Assembly: GCF_026319305.1 (NCBI RefSeq)
Contig: NZ_JAPDMV010000028.1
Span: 1-34,730, forward strand
Length of the DNA stretch: 34,730 nucleotides
Origin: Methylophaga sp. OBS4
GTDB taxonomy: Bacteria; Pseudomonadota; Gammaproteobacteria; Nitrosococcales; Methylophagaceae
Reading direction: 5' to 3'
The notes below the pieces were generated by a model. It was given only the letters and a program-made list of their open reading frames with translations. It was not told the origin of the DNA and searched no databases. Positions within the stretch are counted from its first letter, which is position 1, and every line of letters starts with the position of its first letter. Shown piece after piece: positions 1 through 9,152 of the stretch. A program made the translations under genes and the position numbers.

Positions 1-2
1 AA

Positions 3-173
3 GTGGCATTTAGTGTTGATCACCGTAATGCAGACTATGATGAAAATGGTCTGGACTGCACAATCGCTTCCGGCGGTGGCGGTGGCGGTGGCGGTGGCGG
101 TGGCGGTGGCGGTGGCGGTGGCGGAAATCGACATGTTCAAGGTGCGCGGGATAGGGGTGGCTGTCAGGGTTAA
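3..173 (+). other. Partial reading frame ending in poly-glycine, from an unrelated gene
   Basis: The frame is open from the window edge: VAFSVDHRNADYDENG, a short stretch with one Cys, then 18 Gly, then a tail antisense to mfd ending at TAA 171-173. The Asp/Asn-rich segment before the glycines looks like the C-terminal part of an exported protein with a Gly linker (GlyGly-CTERM-type proteins have such linkers). Only about the first 70 bases plus the repeat can belong to it; the tail is the complement of mfd. Function unknown. Confidence 0.4.
72..124. repeat. GGCGGT hexanucleotide tandem repeat (8 full copies plus 5 nt)
   Basis: Eight perfect copies of GGCGGT plus a partial copy, with no sequence errors. 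Read on the plus strand from base 3 it encodes a run of 18 glycines after the segment VAFSVDHRNADYDENG. Read on the minus strand it gives alternating Ala-Thr directly after the Mfd motif TATPIPRTLNM. The boundary of Mfd similarity falls at the repeat edge. A poly-Gly linker of this kind is common near the C-terminus of secreted proteins, but Mfd has none. The repeat is probably where two unrelated loci were joined. Confidence 0.9.
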
Positions 174-2453
174 CACATCAATATGCGTACGATATTTTTT
201 GAGCTGCTCTTTCTGGGTGACACCAAAACGGTGTTCTTCATCAAGAACAAACAGGCCCAGACGTTTGGGTTCAATATCCTGCTGCAACAGTTTATGGGTG
301 CCGATAATGATATCGGCATTGCCGTCACTGATCGCTGCTTTTACCCGATCCAGCTCTTTTTTGGAACGGAAACGTGATAACACTTCGACCCTGACCGGCC
401 AGTCGGCAAAACGATCCTTGAAGTTTTCATAATGTTGTTGGGCGAGCAGAGTGGTCGGTACCAGCACCATGACTTGCTTACCCGAATGCACTGCAAGAAA
501 TGCGGCACGCATGGCTACTTCTGTTTTACCAAAACCGACATCGCCGCAGATCAATCTGTCCATCGGTTGCTCTGACAACATGTCTTTGATGACTGCATCG
601 ATTGCATCCTGCTGATCCGGCGTGGTTTCAAACGGGAAAGCGGCGGCAAATGAAGCATAATGCTCATCAGGCATGGCCATCGGTGTTTTCTTGTTGGCGG
701 CGCGACGGGCATAAATATCGAGCAGTTCGGCCGCGACATCACGGGCTTTTTCGGCGGCACGGCGGCGGGCTTTTTCCCACTGGCCGCTACCCAGTTTATG
801 TAAAGGTGCCAGCTCCGGTGCGGCACCGGAGTAACGACTGATCAGATCCAGCGATGCTACCGGCACATAAAGCTTGTCGCCTTTGGCGTATTCCAGCGTG
901 ACATACTCGGCCGTTACATCGCCTACATCCAGGGTTTGCAGACCGAGATAACGACCGACACCGTGATCTTCATGTACCACGGCATCACCGATGGAAAGTT
1001 CAGCGAGGTTACGGATGATCGCGTCGGTATCACGTTTCTTACGGCTGCGGCGACGGCGCTGCATCACTTGCTGGCCGAACAGCTGGGCTTCGGCGATAAC
1101 GGCGATATGCTGTGATGGCAGGATCAAACCCTGTTCCAGCGGCGCTACCGTCACCGTCAGTTTTGCATCGTCCGTTACAAACTCATCCCAGCCATGACAG
1201 GTTTTCAGTTGAATGTGCTGCTGGCGCAGCAGATCCAGCAATGTTTCACGGCGGCCGGCACTTTCGGCTGCAAATAGAATACGGCCGTCAAACTGTTCAA
1301 TAAACTGTTCAAGGGCTTCGCAAGGCTTGTCCTTGCGGGCGTTCATGGTCAGTTGCGGCGGAATTACACTGGCATAGTTGAAGTTACCGGCTTTCTGTTC
1401 CTGCTCAAAACTCTGCAAATGCAGCCGTTGATAGGATTTGAAGCGGGCAAACAAGTCCGCTACCGGAATAAACACGGTAGCCGGTTCCAGCAAAGGTCTT
1501 TCAATATCGACGCGGTGCTGGCGGTAGCGTTCGCTGATTTCATCCCAGAAACTGCTGGCGCCGTGATGCGGATCACTGATATTAACCAGCAGCGTGTTGT
1601 CAGGCAGATAGTCGATCAGGCTGCTGGTCTGTTCAAAAAATAGCGGCAGATAATATTCAATCCCGCCGGGCAGGTTGCCGTCACTTACCTCACGGTAGAT
1701 ATAGCTGCGCTGGGGATCACCTTCAAAGTGACGCCTGAATTGTTGTCTGAACAGCTGAATGCTGTCTTCGGTCATCGGAAATTCGCGTGCCGGCAATAGA
1801 CGAATGGCATCCATATTATTGATGGAACGCTGGGTTTCCGGATCGAAGGTGCGCAAGGTGTCGATTTCGTTATCAAACAAATCGATACGGTAAGGGAGTT
1901 TGCTGCCCATCGGGAACAAATCGATAATAGCGCCACGCACGGCAAACTCGCCGTGTTCCATCACCTGCGACACATTACGGTAACCGGCTTTTTCCAGTCG
2001 CAGCCGCCAGCTTTCAATATCGAACTGATCCCCGGTTTGCAACATCAAAGTGTTGCCGTCCAGAAACTCGCGTGGCGCAATGCGCTGCATCAGGGTAGCA
2101 ATGGGAACCAGCAAAATGCCTTGTTTGAAATCAGGTAATTGATGCAGGGTTTCCAGGCGCTCGGAAACAATATCCTGATGCGGGGAAAACGTATCGTAAG
2201 GCAGGGTTTCCCAGTCAGGGAAATGCAGAATGGGGCGTGTGTCCTGACCCAGATAAAAACGCGCTTCCAGTTCCAGCCGGTGAGCTGTAGCCATATCATC
2301 GGTGATAACCAGCAAAGGGCCATCGTGTTGCTGCGCTGCTTTTGCCAATAACAGGCCTTGCGCACTGCCATAGAGCTGGCCGGCGTGAAAAGCCTCTTTA
2401 TTGGAATGGGGTAGGGCAGGCTGAAGCAGATTGGGTGTAACTGAAGAAACCAT
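123..2453 (-). CDS. mfd: Transcription-repair coupling factor Mfd, N-terminal about 777 residues (3' end lost)
   Basis: Mfd is an ATP-dependent DNA translocase that removes stalled RNA polymerase from lesions and recruits UvrA. Translation from ATG 2453 is open without a stop to the left edge. Visible in order: the UvrB-like N-terminal module (HFPDWETLPYDTFSPHQD), the RNA-polymerase-interacting region (VVHEDHGVGRY, then LEYAKGDKLYVPV), the helicase Walker A CGDVGFGKTEVAMRAAF, DEEHRFGV (Walker B), and motif III TATPIPRTLNM. A full Mfd has about 1150 residues, so roughly the last third (second RecA-like lobe and C-terminal domain) is missing: similarity stops at the GGCGGT repeat near base 123. 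Upstream of the start, the intergenic stretch to 3063 separates it from the plus-strand uvrC cluster. Identity is certain; whether the truncation is real or an assembly artefact is open. Confidence 0.93.
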
Positions 2454-2637
2454 TAATTATTATCGGGAAAAAGCGCTATTTTCCCACAAATCGCCGAGAT
2501 ATACCGAAACAATCTGGAAATGCGTGTATCAGAATCTGGCGAATCTCCACGAATAAATAAGTAAAATCAGATAGATACTGGAAAATTTGTTCTGGTTCAC
2601 ATGTTTTGCGTGGGAACCCGGTGGAAAATTTTATAAA

Positions 2638-2865
2638 TCCGCAGATTACGCAGATTACGCAGATGGACGCAGATTATTTTAAAAGGGATGAGCAGAACTA
2701 TGTATTCCCATAAGCGAGAGAAGGCGCTTCCAATCTTTTCAGGGGCAGCTCAGGTTCACTATTTTAAAGCCCGGGTTGCCACAAGCCTATTACTTAACTT
2801 TGGTGCCGGGAGTTTGCAACAGAAAAGACTTATTCTTAATTTGCGAAATTGGCGAAATCTGCGGA
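2638..2865. repeat. Imperfect inverted-repeat element with CGCAGATTA-type tandem units
   Basis: The left end has TCCGCAGATT followed by tandem ACGCAGATT units and a diverged copy (2638-2676). The right end (2838-2865) contains AATCTGCGGA at 2856-2865, the exact inverse of the first 10 bases, preceded by related GCGAAAT units. The roughly 160 bp between them have no convincing gene. CGCAGATT-type repeats occur interspersed in many bacterial genomes. Here they look like the termini of a small non-autonomous element or a REP-like cluster. The rest of the 2454-3063 gap is AT-rich and shows no gene. Confidence 0.5.
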
Positions 2866-3063
2866 TAAAGATTTACTTTAAACGATGCTTTAATTTATTC
2901 AGGTATGGCCTTGTTACAGTATGTCCTGTGCGGAAGTAAGGCGCGAACGTGAGATAATGGTTTCAGGAGTTGCCATCCTGTTGTCATCAAGGCTACATTA
3001 TCCCCTGCATTTTATAAGTGATAATGCATTTGATAATTCTGGCAACGATGCGGAGAATAAATA

Positions 3064-3270
3064 ATGAAACGGATTGAAAACGTCCTGTTACTCAAAGTAA
3101 TAGGCAGTTGTGAACTGATTGCTGCTCTGGCGATGATTTATTTTTTTTATGAAAAAGTGCCGGCGCTGATTGGCGGCGTGATTTTGCTGGGATTGTCAGC
3201 TAATAGTTTTTATCAGGCGCATAAATGCTACCAGCGCCAATACACACCGAAGAAAAACGACCCCACCTGA
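3064..3270 (+). CDS. Small two-helix inner-membrane protein, function unknown
   Basis: 68 residues. Two hydrophobic stretches are predicted to span the membrane (about residues 8-28, VIGSCELIAALAMIYFFY, and 33-50, ALIGGVILLGLSANSFY), joined by a short loop, with a basic tail (QRQYTPKKNDP). A GGAG Shine-Dalgarno lies 8 nt before the ATG. It ends 17 bp before uvrC on the same strand, so it is probably the first gene of a uvrC-pgsA transcript. I do not recognise a family. The hydrophobic pattern, ribosome site and tight spacing support a real gene; the role is unknown. Confidence 0.65.
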   Translation: MKRIENVLLLKVIGSCELIAALAMIYFFYEKVPALIGGVILLGLSANSFYQAHKCYQRQYTPKKNDPT

Positions 3271-3287
3271 CTTGATTGATATGATTT

Positions 3288-5129
3288 ATGGCTGAAGCAA
3301 ATACGCAACATGCGGAAACAGGATTTGACTCAGCTGCCTTCCTGAAAACGCTTACCGGACGCCCGGGTGTCTACCGTATGCTCGATAGCGACGGTACGGT
3401 TATCTACGTCGGTAAGGCGAAGAATCTTAAAAAACGCGTCAGCAGTTATTTCAGAAAAACCGGCCTGACCGCCAAGACCCAGGTCATGGTGGCGCAGGTT
3501 GCTGCCATCGAAACCACCGTTACCCACACTGAAAATGAGGCGCTGATCCTTGAGAATAATCTGATCAAGGAGCTGATGCCGCGTTATAACATTCTGCTGC
3601 GTGATGATAAGAGTTATCCCTACCTGTTTATTTCCGGAGACAGGTTTCCGCGCCTGAGCGTGCATCGGGGAGCCAAGCGCAAGATGGGCAAATATTTCGG
3701 CCCCTATCCCAGTGCCGGTGCGGTCAGAGAAAGTCTGAACCTGTTGCAGAAGCTGTTTCCGGTGCGTCAATGTGAAGACAGTTATTATCAGAACCGCTCA
3801 CGACCCTGCCTGCAATATCAGATCAAACGCTGCACGGCGCCCTGTGTCGGACTGGTGTCTGACGAGGACTATAAGAAAGATGTCGAACACACCATCATGT
3901 TTCTGGAAGGTAAAAACCAGCAGGTGATGGATGATCTGACCGCAGAAATGGAAGCGGCATCAAAGCGACTCGACTTTGAGCAGGCCGCGGCGATTCGTGA
4001 CAAGATCATCGCTCTGCGTCGGGTACAGGAAAGGCAATATGTCAGCTCTACTCAGGGTGAGTTTGATGTGCTGGCGGCCATTGTCCGCGATGGTATGGCG
4101 GTGGTAGAGGTCTGTTTTATCCGTGGCGGCCGCAACCTGGGCAGTAAGAGTTATTTCCCCAAAGGTTCGGCCGACAGTTCAGCCGAAGAACTGCTGACGG
4201 CGTTTATTCCACAATATTATCTGGGTAAAAATGTGCCTGCTGAGATCCTGCTCAGTCATCAGGCGAAAGATATGGCATTGATGCAGGATGTGCTGCAAAC
4301 CGAGTCCGGGCACAAAGTCAGTCTGCGCCAACCCCAACGCGGACAGGCCGTGCGCTGGATGAAAATGGCACAAACGAATGCCGAAATCAGCCTTACACAG
4401 CGGCTGAGCAGTAGAGCAAATTTACTGCAACGGTTTGAGATGTTGCAGGATGCGCTGGCACTGGATGAGTTACCCAAACGGATTGAATGTTTTGATATCA
4501 GTCATACCCGCGGTGAGAAGACCGTCGCATCCTGCGTGGTGTTTAGTTTGGAAGGCGCCATCAAAGCCGATTATCGCAAGTTCAATATTGAAGGTATTAC
4601 CGGCGGTGATGATTACGCGGCGATGAACCAGGCCCTGAGCCGCCGCTTTACCCGGCTGCAGAAAGGTGAGGGTAAACGTCCGGACCTATTATTGATAGAC
4701 GGCGGTAAAGGTCAAATCCGGGAAGCCCGGGAAGTGCTGGCGGAACTTAATTTAAGCGATTTGCCAATTCTGGGTATCGCCAAGGGGCCGGAGCGCAAAC
4801 CGGGCGAAGAAAGCTTGTTTCTAGTAGGCAGGGAAGGGGAGGTGACCTTGTCAGCAGATTCACCCGCTTTGCATTTACTGCAACAAGTCCGGGATGAAGC
4901 CCACCGCTTTGCCATCACTGGCCACCGACAACGGCGGGCCAAGGCGCGTAAAACCTCTACACTCGAACATATTGAAGGCCTGGGGCCCAAACGCAGACAG
5001 AAATTACTGCAGCAATTTGGTGGTCTGCAGGAAGTACAACGCGCCGGGGTAGAAGATCTGGCCAAGGTGGACGGCATCAGTAAAGCGCTGGCGCAAAAGA
5101 TCTATGATGTGTTGCATGATGACAAATAA
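3288..5129 (+). CDS. uvrC: Excinuclease ABC subunit C (UvrC)
   Basis: UvrC makes the two incisions flanking a DNA lesion in nucleotide excision repair, acting with UvrB. 613 residues, against 610 in E. coli. N-terminal GIY-YIG nuclease: GVY at 27-29 and VIYVGKAKNLKKRV at 38-51. A Cys cluster of the Fe-S type (CEDSYYQNRSRPC, then KRCTAPCVG) follows at about 160-190. The UVR motif (KRLDFEQAAAIRDKI) lies at about 220-240 and binds UvrB. The RNase H-like second nuclease has ECFDISHTRGE and LLLIDGGKGQI. The C-terminal double helix-hairpin-helix (IEGLGPKRRQKLL, then VDGISKALAQKI) binds DNA. No strong Shine-Dalgarno precedes the ATG, so translation may be coupled to the upstream small gene. mfd, another repair gene, lies divergently upstream. 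Complete, no oddities. Confidence 0.97.
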   Translation: MAEANTQHAETGFDSAAFLKTLTGRPGVYRMLDSDGTVIYVGKAKNLKKRVSSYFRKTGLTAKTQVMVAQVAAIETTVTHTENEALILENNLIKELMPRYNILLRDDKSYPYLFISGDRFPRLSVHRGAKRKMGKYFGPYPSAGAVRESLNLLQKLFPVRQCEDSYYQNRSRPCLQYQIKRCTAPCVGLVSDEDYKKDVEHTIMFLEGKNQQVMDDLTAEMEAASKRLDFEQAAAIRDKIIALRRVQERQYVSSTQGEFDVLAAIVRDGMAVVEVCFIRGGRNLGSKSYFPKGSADSSAEELLTAFIPQYYLGKNVPAEILLSHQAKDMALMQDVLQTESGHKVSLRQPQRGQAVRWMKMAQTNAEISLTQRLSSRANLLQRFEMLQDALALDELPKRIECFDISHTRGEKTVASCVVFSLEGAIKADYRKFNIEGITGGDDYAAMNQALSRRFTRLQKGEGKRPDLLLIDGGKGQIREAREVLAELNLSDLPILGIAKGPERKPGEESLFLVGREGEVTLSADSPALHLLQQVRDEAHRFAITGHRQRRAKARKTSTLEHIEGLGPKRRQKLLQQFGGLQEVQRAGVEDLAKVDGISKALAQKIYDVLHDDK

Positions 5130-5180
5130 GCCGGTCCTTAGTGCTAACATAACAGCGATTTAAACTTTCAAGTGACTGCC

Positions 5181-5738
5181 ATGCTGAATTTACCCAATAT
5201 CCTGAGTTTGCTGCGTATCCTGCTGATCCCGGTGCTGATAGTGCTGTATTTTCTGCCTTTTGATTCTGCGCCGATCTGGGCCGCGATCGTGTTTGCTGTC
5301 GCAGCGGTCACTGACTGGCTGGATGGTTATCTGGCCCGGCTTTGGGATCAGGCTTCGCCGTTCGGTGCTTTTATTGATCCGGTGGCGGATAAGCTGATTG
5401 TGGTGGTGGCTCTGCTACTGATCCTGTTTAAAACTGCTACCTGGTATATCCTGATTCCGGTGGTTTTGATTGTTTCGCGTGAGCTCACTGTGTCCGCATT
5501 GCGTGAATGGATGGCCGAATTAGGGCAAAGAAATGTGGTCAAAGTATCCAATATGGCTAAGTGGAAAACCACCTTTCAGATGATTGCGATCGGCTGCCTG
5601 ATTTTCTATAAACCCTTATTTGGCTTACCAATATTCGAAATCGGGCTAGTCCTGCTGTATGTGGCGGCCTGGCTCACTTTATCGTCCATGTTTAACTACC
5701 TGCAGGCCGCATGGCCCATGTTGCGTAATAAGGGTTGA
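5181..5738 (+). CDS. pgsA: CDP-diacylglycerol--glycerol-3-phosphate 3-phosphatidyltransferase
   Basis: This inner-membrane enzyme makes phosphatidylglycerol phosphate, the committed step to phosphatidylglycerol and cardiolipin. The CDP-alcohol phosphotransferase signature DG-x2-AR-x8-G-x3-D-x3-D is complete (DWLDGYLARLWDQ, then GAFIDPVADK), starting near residue 41. About five hydrophobic helices follow the family pattern. I chose ATG 5181 (MLNLPNILSLLRILLIP) because family members begin with this kind of N-terminus; a GTG three codons upstream (5172) is the alternative. It sits 51 bp after uvrC, a conserved gammaproteobacterial neighbour pair. Its TGA stop lies inside the -35 box of the tRNA-Gly promoter, an unusually tight arrangement. 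Confidence 0.95.
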   Translation: MLNLPNILSLLRILLIPVLIVLYFLPFDSAPIWAAIVFAVAAVTDWLDGYLARLWDQASPFGAFIDPVADKLIVVVALLLILFKTATWYILIPVVLIVSRELTVSALREWMAELGQRNVVKVSNMAKWKTTFQMIAIGCLIFYKPLFGLPIFEIGLVLLYVAAWLTLSSMFNYLQAAWPMLRNKG

Positions 5739-5762
5739 CATAAAAAATGAAGTGCCTATAAT
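5735..5762 (+). promoter_or_regulatory. Sigma-70 promoter of tRNA-Gly
   Basis: A perfect TTGACA (5735-5740) and a perfect TATAAT (5757-5762) are separated by 16 bp. Transcription would start near 5769, 8 bp before the mature tRNA. The -35 box overlaps the pgsA stop codon. Confidence 0.9.
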
Positions 5763-5776
5763 GCACGTCTTCCTAA

Positions 5777-5852
5777 GCGGGAATAGCTCAGCTGGTAGAG
5801 CACAACCTTGCCAAGGTTGGGGTCGCGAGTTCGAATCTCGTTTCCCGCTCCA
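5777..5852 (+). tRNA. tRNA-Gly (GCC anticodon)
   Basis: 76 nt with encoded CCA. The acceptor strands GCGGGAA and TTCCCGC pair, the D-arm contains AGCTCAGCTGGTAGAGC, the anticodon stem CAACC/GGTTG encloses the loop TTGCCAA with anticodon GCC, and the T-loop is GTTCGAATC. Every arm of the cloverleaf is intact. Confidence 0.97.
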
Positions 5853-5859
5853 GAATTAA

Positions 5860-5898
5860 AAAAAGCCGCGGTATGTTTTAGCACTATCGCGGCTTTTT
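5860..5898 (+). terminator. Rho-independent terminator after tRNA-Gly
   Basis: The arms AAAAAGCCGCG and CGCGGCTTTTT are perfect complements around a 17-nt loop. The terminator separates tRNA-Gly from tRNA-Cys, so the latter either depends on read-through or has its own promoter. Confidence 0.9.
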
Positions 5899-5915
5899 AG
5901 TATTATTGCTTCCAT

Positions 5916-5989
5916 GGCTGAGTGGCAGAGTGGTTATGCAGCGGACTGCAACTCCGTGTACGCCGGTTCGATTCCGACCTCAGCCTCCA
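5916..5989 (+). tRNA. tRNA-Cys (GCA anticodon)
   Basis: 74 nt with encoded CCA. The acceptor strands GGCTGAG and CTCAGCC pair, the anticodon stem GCGGA/TCCGT encloses the loop CTGCAAC with anticodon GCA, and the T-arm has GGTTCGATTCC. The D-arm resembles that of E. coli tRNA-Cys (GCGGTTATG-type). Confidence 0.96.
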
Positions 5990-6010
5990 ATTCAATTACA
6001 TCTGACAAGC

Positions 6011-6040
6011 TTGACACTGCGGCTTTTGGATAGCTGTAAT
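6011..6040 (+). promoter_or_regulatory. Candidate sigma-70 promoter with a long structured leader before the SulP gene
   Basis: TTGACA (6011-6016) and TGTAAT (6035-6040) are 18 bp apart. A start near 6047 would leave a leader of about 228 nt before the SulP ATG. The leader holds two compact hairpins: ACGGCT/AGCCGT at 6123-6139 and GAACG/CGTTC near 6168-6180. I see no open reading frame or known riboswitch. It could be a regulatory leader or a small RNA. Confidence 0.45.
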
Positions 6041-6274
6041 TGACCGGATGAATTTATATGTCACGTTCTAAACCTGCCAATTTCAATATGATGCTCAGTC
6101 CGCCCTAGCGCTTCTTTCTACAACGGCTATTCCAGCCGTCTGCCATTACAGCTGTATATCTGCACGGAACGATCCGTTCATTGGGCATCACCGCTTGGTA
6201 GTGCTTGCACATAAGCTATGCTTTGGCTCCCCCCTCGCTCAAACCAATTTATCTATAACAAACAGGAATTCTTT

Positions 6275-7765
6275 ATGTTTCAGAACTGGAAAAATGACTG
6301 GTTCTCTAATATTCGTGGTGATTTATTAGCCGGCACTGTCGTTGCATTGGCTCTGATACCGGAAGCTATCGCTTTTTCAATTATTGCCGGCGTCGATCCC
6401 AAAGTCGGTTTGTATGCCTCATTCTGTATAGCGGTCATTGTTGCCTTCACTGGTGGCCGGCCGGGCATGATTTCGGCGGCTACCGGCGCCATGGCTTTGT
6501 TGATGGTCACTTTGGTCAAAGAGCATGGTCTTGAATATCTGCTTGCCGCTACTTTGCTGACAGGTGTTTTTCAGATTGCAGCTGGTTATCTGAAACTAGG
6601 GGATCTGATGCGGTTTGTCTCACGCTCGGTAGTGACCGGTTTTGTGAATGCGCTGGCCATTTTGATTTTCATGGCACAGCTGCCGGAGCTCACCGATGTG
6701 ACCTGGCATGTTTATGCGGTGACGGCCGCGGGGCTGGGCATTATCTACCTGTTTCCGCTATTGCCTAAAATCGGCAGGATACTGCCGTCACCACTGGTGA
6801 CTATTGTCGTACTCACGCTGGTGACCATTTTCCTGGGGCTGGATATTCGTACCGTGGGCGATATGGGGGAATTACCCGATACCTTGCCGATATTCCTCTG
6901 GCCTGACGTGCCGCTCAACCTTGAAACGCTGGCGATTATCTTTCCCTATTCCATCGCACTTGCTACGGTGGGTTTACTGGAATCGATGATGACCGCGACG
7001 ATTATCGATGATCTGACTGATACCGGCAGTGACAAAAACCGCGAATGCAAAGGGCAGGGCATTGCCAATATCGGATCAGGTCTGCTGGGAGGTATGGCAG
7101 GATGCGCCATGATCGGCCAGTCAGTCATTAATGTTAAGTCAGGGGGGAGGGGACGCCTGTCGACTTTTGCTGCCGGTGTATTGCTGATCGTGATGGTGGT
7201 CTTTTTGGATCAGTGGATCAAGCAAATCCCTATGGCCGCGCTGGTTGCCGTAATGATCATGGTGTCTATCGGTACTTTTTCCTGGGACTCGCTCAAGGAT
7301 ATGAAAAAGCTGCCTCTTTCCACTAACCTGGTGATGGTAACCACGGTTGTCGTTGTGGTTGCGACGCATAACCTGGCTATCGGTGTTTTTGTCGGGGTGT
7401 TGTTGGCATCACTGTTTTTTGCCAGTAAAGTCGGACACTTTCTGGTTATCAAAAGTGAGACTAACGAAGAGGAAACTCAGCGCAGCTATCAAATCCTCGG
7501 TCAGATTTTCTTTGCCTCCGCCGATAAGTTTATCGCCTCTTTTGATTTCAAAGAGGCGTTGGAAAAGGTCACTATCGATTTGACTCATGCTCATTTCTGG
7601 GATATCACCTCGGTGACTGCTTTGGACAAGGTCGTTATCAAGTTCCGCCGTGAAGGTACTGAAGTAGAACTGGTCGGCATGAATGAAGCCACTGCCACTA
7701 TCGTGGATCGCTTTGGGGTGCATGACAAGCCGGAAGAAGTAGAAAAAATACTCGCGGGACACTAG
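6275..7765 (+). CDS. SulP-family anion transporter with STAS domain
   Basis: SulP proteins (SLC26 relatives) carry sulfate, bicarbonate or other anions across the inner membrane. 496 residues from ATG 6275, chosen because AGGA lies 8 nt upstream; an upstream in-frame ATG at 6218 has no ribosome site. The N-terminal 400 residues are strongly hydrophobic, with the family core [26 protein letters not shown] written in segments ([15 protein letters not shown], then DPKVGLY) and [17 protein letters not shown]. The C-terminal STAS domain (about 400-490) includes [19 protein letters not shown]. It is followed 19 bp later by a universal stress protein, an arrangement common for bicarbonate/sulfate SulP carriers. 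The substrate cannot be told from sequence. Confidence 0.88.
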   Translation: MFQNWKNDWFSNIRGDLLAGTVVALALIPEAIAFSIIAGVDPKVGLYASFCIAVIVAFTGGRPGMISAATGAMALLMVTLVKEHGLEYLLAATLLTGVFQIAAGYLKLGDLMRFVSRSVVTGFVNALAILIFMAQLPELTDVTWHVYAVTAAGLGIIYLFPLLPKIGRILPSPLVTIVVLTLVTIFLGLDIRTVGDMGELPDTLPIFLWPDVPLNLETLAIIFPYSIALATVGLLESMMTATIIDDLTDTGSDKNRECKGQGIANIGSGLLGGMAGCAMIGQSVINVKSGGRGRLSTFAAGVLLIVMVVFLDQWIKQIPMAALVAVMIMVSIGTFSWDSLKDMKKLPLSTNLVMVTTVVVVVATHNLAIGVFVGVLLASLFFASKVGHFLVIKSETNEEETQRSYQILGQIFFASADKFIASFDFKEALEKVTIDLTHAHFWDITSVTALDKVVIKFRREGTEVELVGMNEATATIVDRFGVHDKPEEVEKILAGH

Positions 7766-7784
7766 TGCCTCAAAGGAGAGAGAA

Positions 7785-8645
7785 ATGACAAAAATAATCG
7801 CATGTATAGATGGTTCACATGTGGCTACGGCGGTATGTGATGCAGCAGCCTGGGCCAGTCAGCAACTGGATGCCCCACTCGATTTATTGCACGTTCTGGA
7901 TAAAGCGGAATATCCAGAACCTGCCCAGCAGGGTGATTTGTCAGGCAATATCGGTTTGGGCAGCCGTGAGCATCTTCTGACAGAACTGACCGAGTTGGAC
8001 GAAAAACGCAGCAAACTGGCATTGGAGCATGGCAAACATATGCTTGAAGATGCCAAAAAGCGTGTTGAGCAAGATGGCGCTTCTGATGTGACTACTCATC
8101 AGCGCCACGGCAGCCTGCTGGAAACCTTACAGGAGCTGGAATCCGAATCACGTTTGCTGGTTATGGGCAGACAGGGTGAGGCGCATGACAACCAGGCTCA
8201 CACTATCGGCAGCCATCTGGAAAATGTGGTTCGCGCCATGCACAGACCGATACTGGCTGTTGTGCCGGGCTTCAAAAATCCGCGGCGTTTCATGTTTGCC
8301 TTTGACGGCAGCAAAACCGCCCGCAAAGCCCTGGAAAGAGTAGCCGCTAGTCCTTTGTTGCAAGGATTGGAATGCCATCTGGTGATGGTGGCCGAGTCAG
8401 ATGACAAACATGTCGGTGAGTTGAAACAAGCCACGGCAATACTGCAAGAGGCCGGTTTCAGTGTCATACCGGTAATACGGCAGGGAGAAGTTCAGCCGAC
8501 ATTGTCACAATATCAGCTTGAAAACGATATTGATCTGATGGTGATGGGCGCTTATGGCCATTCACGCATCCGCCAATTTCTGGTCGGCAGCAATACCTCC
8601 AAAATGGTCAGGCTCAGTGATATTCCTGTTTTGCTGCTCAGGTAG
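7785..8645 (+). CDS. Tandem universal stress protein (UspA family)
   Basis: 286 residues with two Usp domains: about 1-145 (starting MTKIIACIDGSHVATAVCDAA) and 150-286 (starting RRFMFAFDGSKTARKALE). The second domain ends with a nucleotide-binding motif of the G-2x-G-9x-G(S/T) type, seen as MGAYGHSRIRQFLVGSNTSK, so it probably binds ATP. The equivalent loop of the first domain is MGRQGEAHDN and then IGSHLENVV, which is also plausible. A very good Shine-Dalgarno (AAAGGAGAGAG) precedes the ATG. Spacing of 19 bp to the SulP gene implies co-transcription, and the protein may regulate or respond to that transporter. Confidence 0.92.
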   Translation: MTKIIACIDGSHVATAVCDAAAWASQQLDAPLDLLHVLDKAEYPEPAQQGDLSGNIGLGSREHLLTELTELDEKRSKLALEHGKHMLEDAKKRVEQDGASDVTTHQRHGSLLETLQELESESRLLVMGRQGEAHDNQAHTIGSHLENVVRAMHRPILAVVPGFKNPRRFMFAFDGSKTARKALERVAASPLLQGLECHLVMVAESDDKHVGELKQATAILQEAGFSVIPVIRQGEVQPTLSQYQLENDIDLMVMGAYGHSRIRQFLVGSNTSKMVRLSDIPVLLLR

Positions 8646-9152
8646 CAGCCTTGGATCAAGCAATCATCATGCAGCAACAAGACATCGAGTCGTCGCTGCG
8701 AATACTGGTATGTTCACACCCAGCGAGTTCCTGGAATATATCACTTAGAGACCTTAATCAGATCTCCCTTAAAGCTGGTCGGCTATACCCTTCGGTAACA
8801 ATCATCAACGATTTGAATCCTTCCGTACCGCAGCAGTGTTGCTGAAATCTGATGCTGATGTCATTGCCTTGCAGGAAAACGACTTGGATACATTGGCCGG
8901 TTTTTGTATTGGACAGTAGCTGATAGCGATGACTGTGCATCGATCTGTGCCGGCCGTCGGTAGCGCTTCTGAGCATTTACCTGTTACTGCAACCATCAGT
9001 CTTTGATTACGCAGGCTGATTTGCAAAGTAGTCAAACTTTGGTAGCTTTAACCTGTGGGTTCTTTTAACAGAACGTTCATGGAGGAGAAAGCACGATTCC
9101 TGTGTGATTAATAAACATCGTCAGCACCACCTACAGTTGGGGATGAATCAAA
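8646..9152. other. 507-bp gap with possible decayed coding sequence
   Basis: No gene with a ribosome site and an uninterrupted frame is visible. One plus-strand frame around 8797-8920 reads protein-like (RFESFRTAAVLLKSDADV and onward) to a TAG, and the same frame resumes afterwards with TVHRSVPAVGS. This could be the remnant of a broken gene, but I cannot assign it. A Shine-Dalgarno-like GGAGGAG near 9080 is not followed by a usable frame. The GGGG at about 9139-9142 may serve the porin start at 9153. Confidence 0.3.

Noticed and set aside
2688-2939. 83-residue plus-strand frame inside the inverted-repeat element
   Set aside because: No Shine-Dalgarno, repetitive ends translated as protein, and a composition unlike the neighbouring genes.
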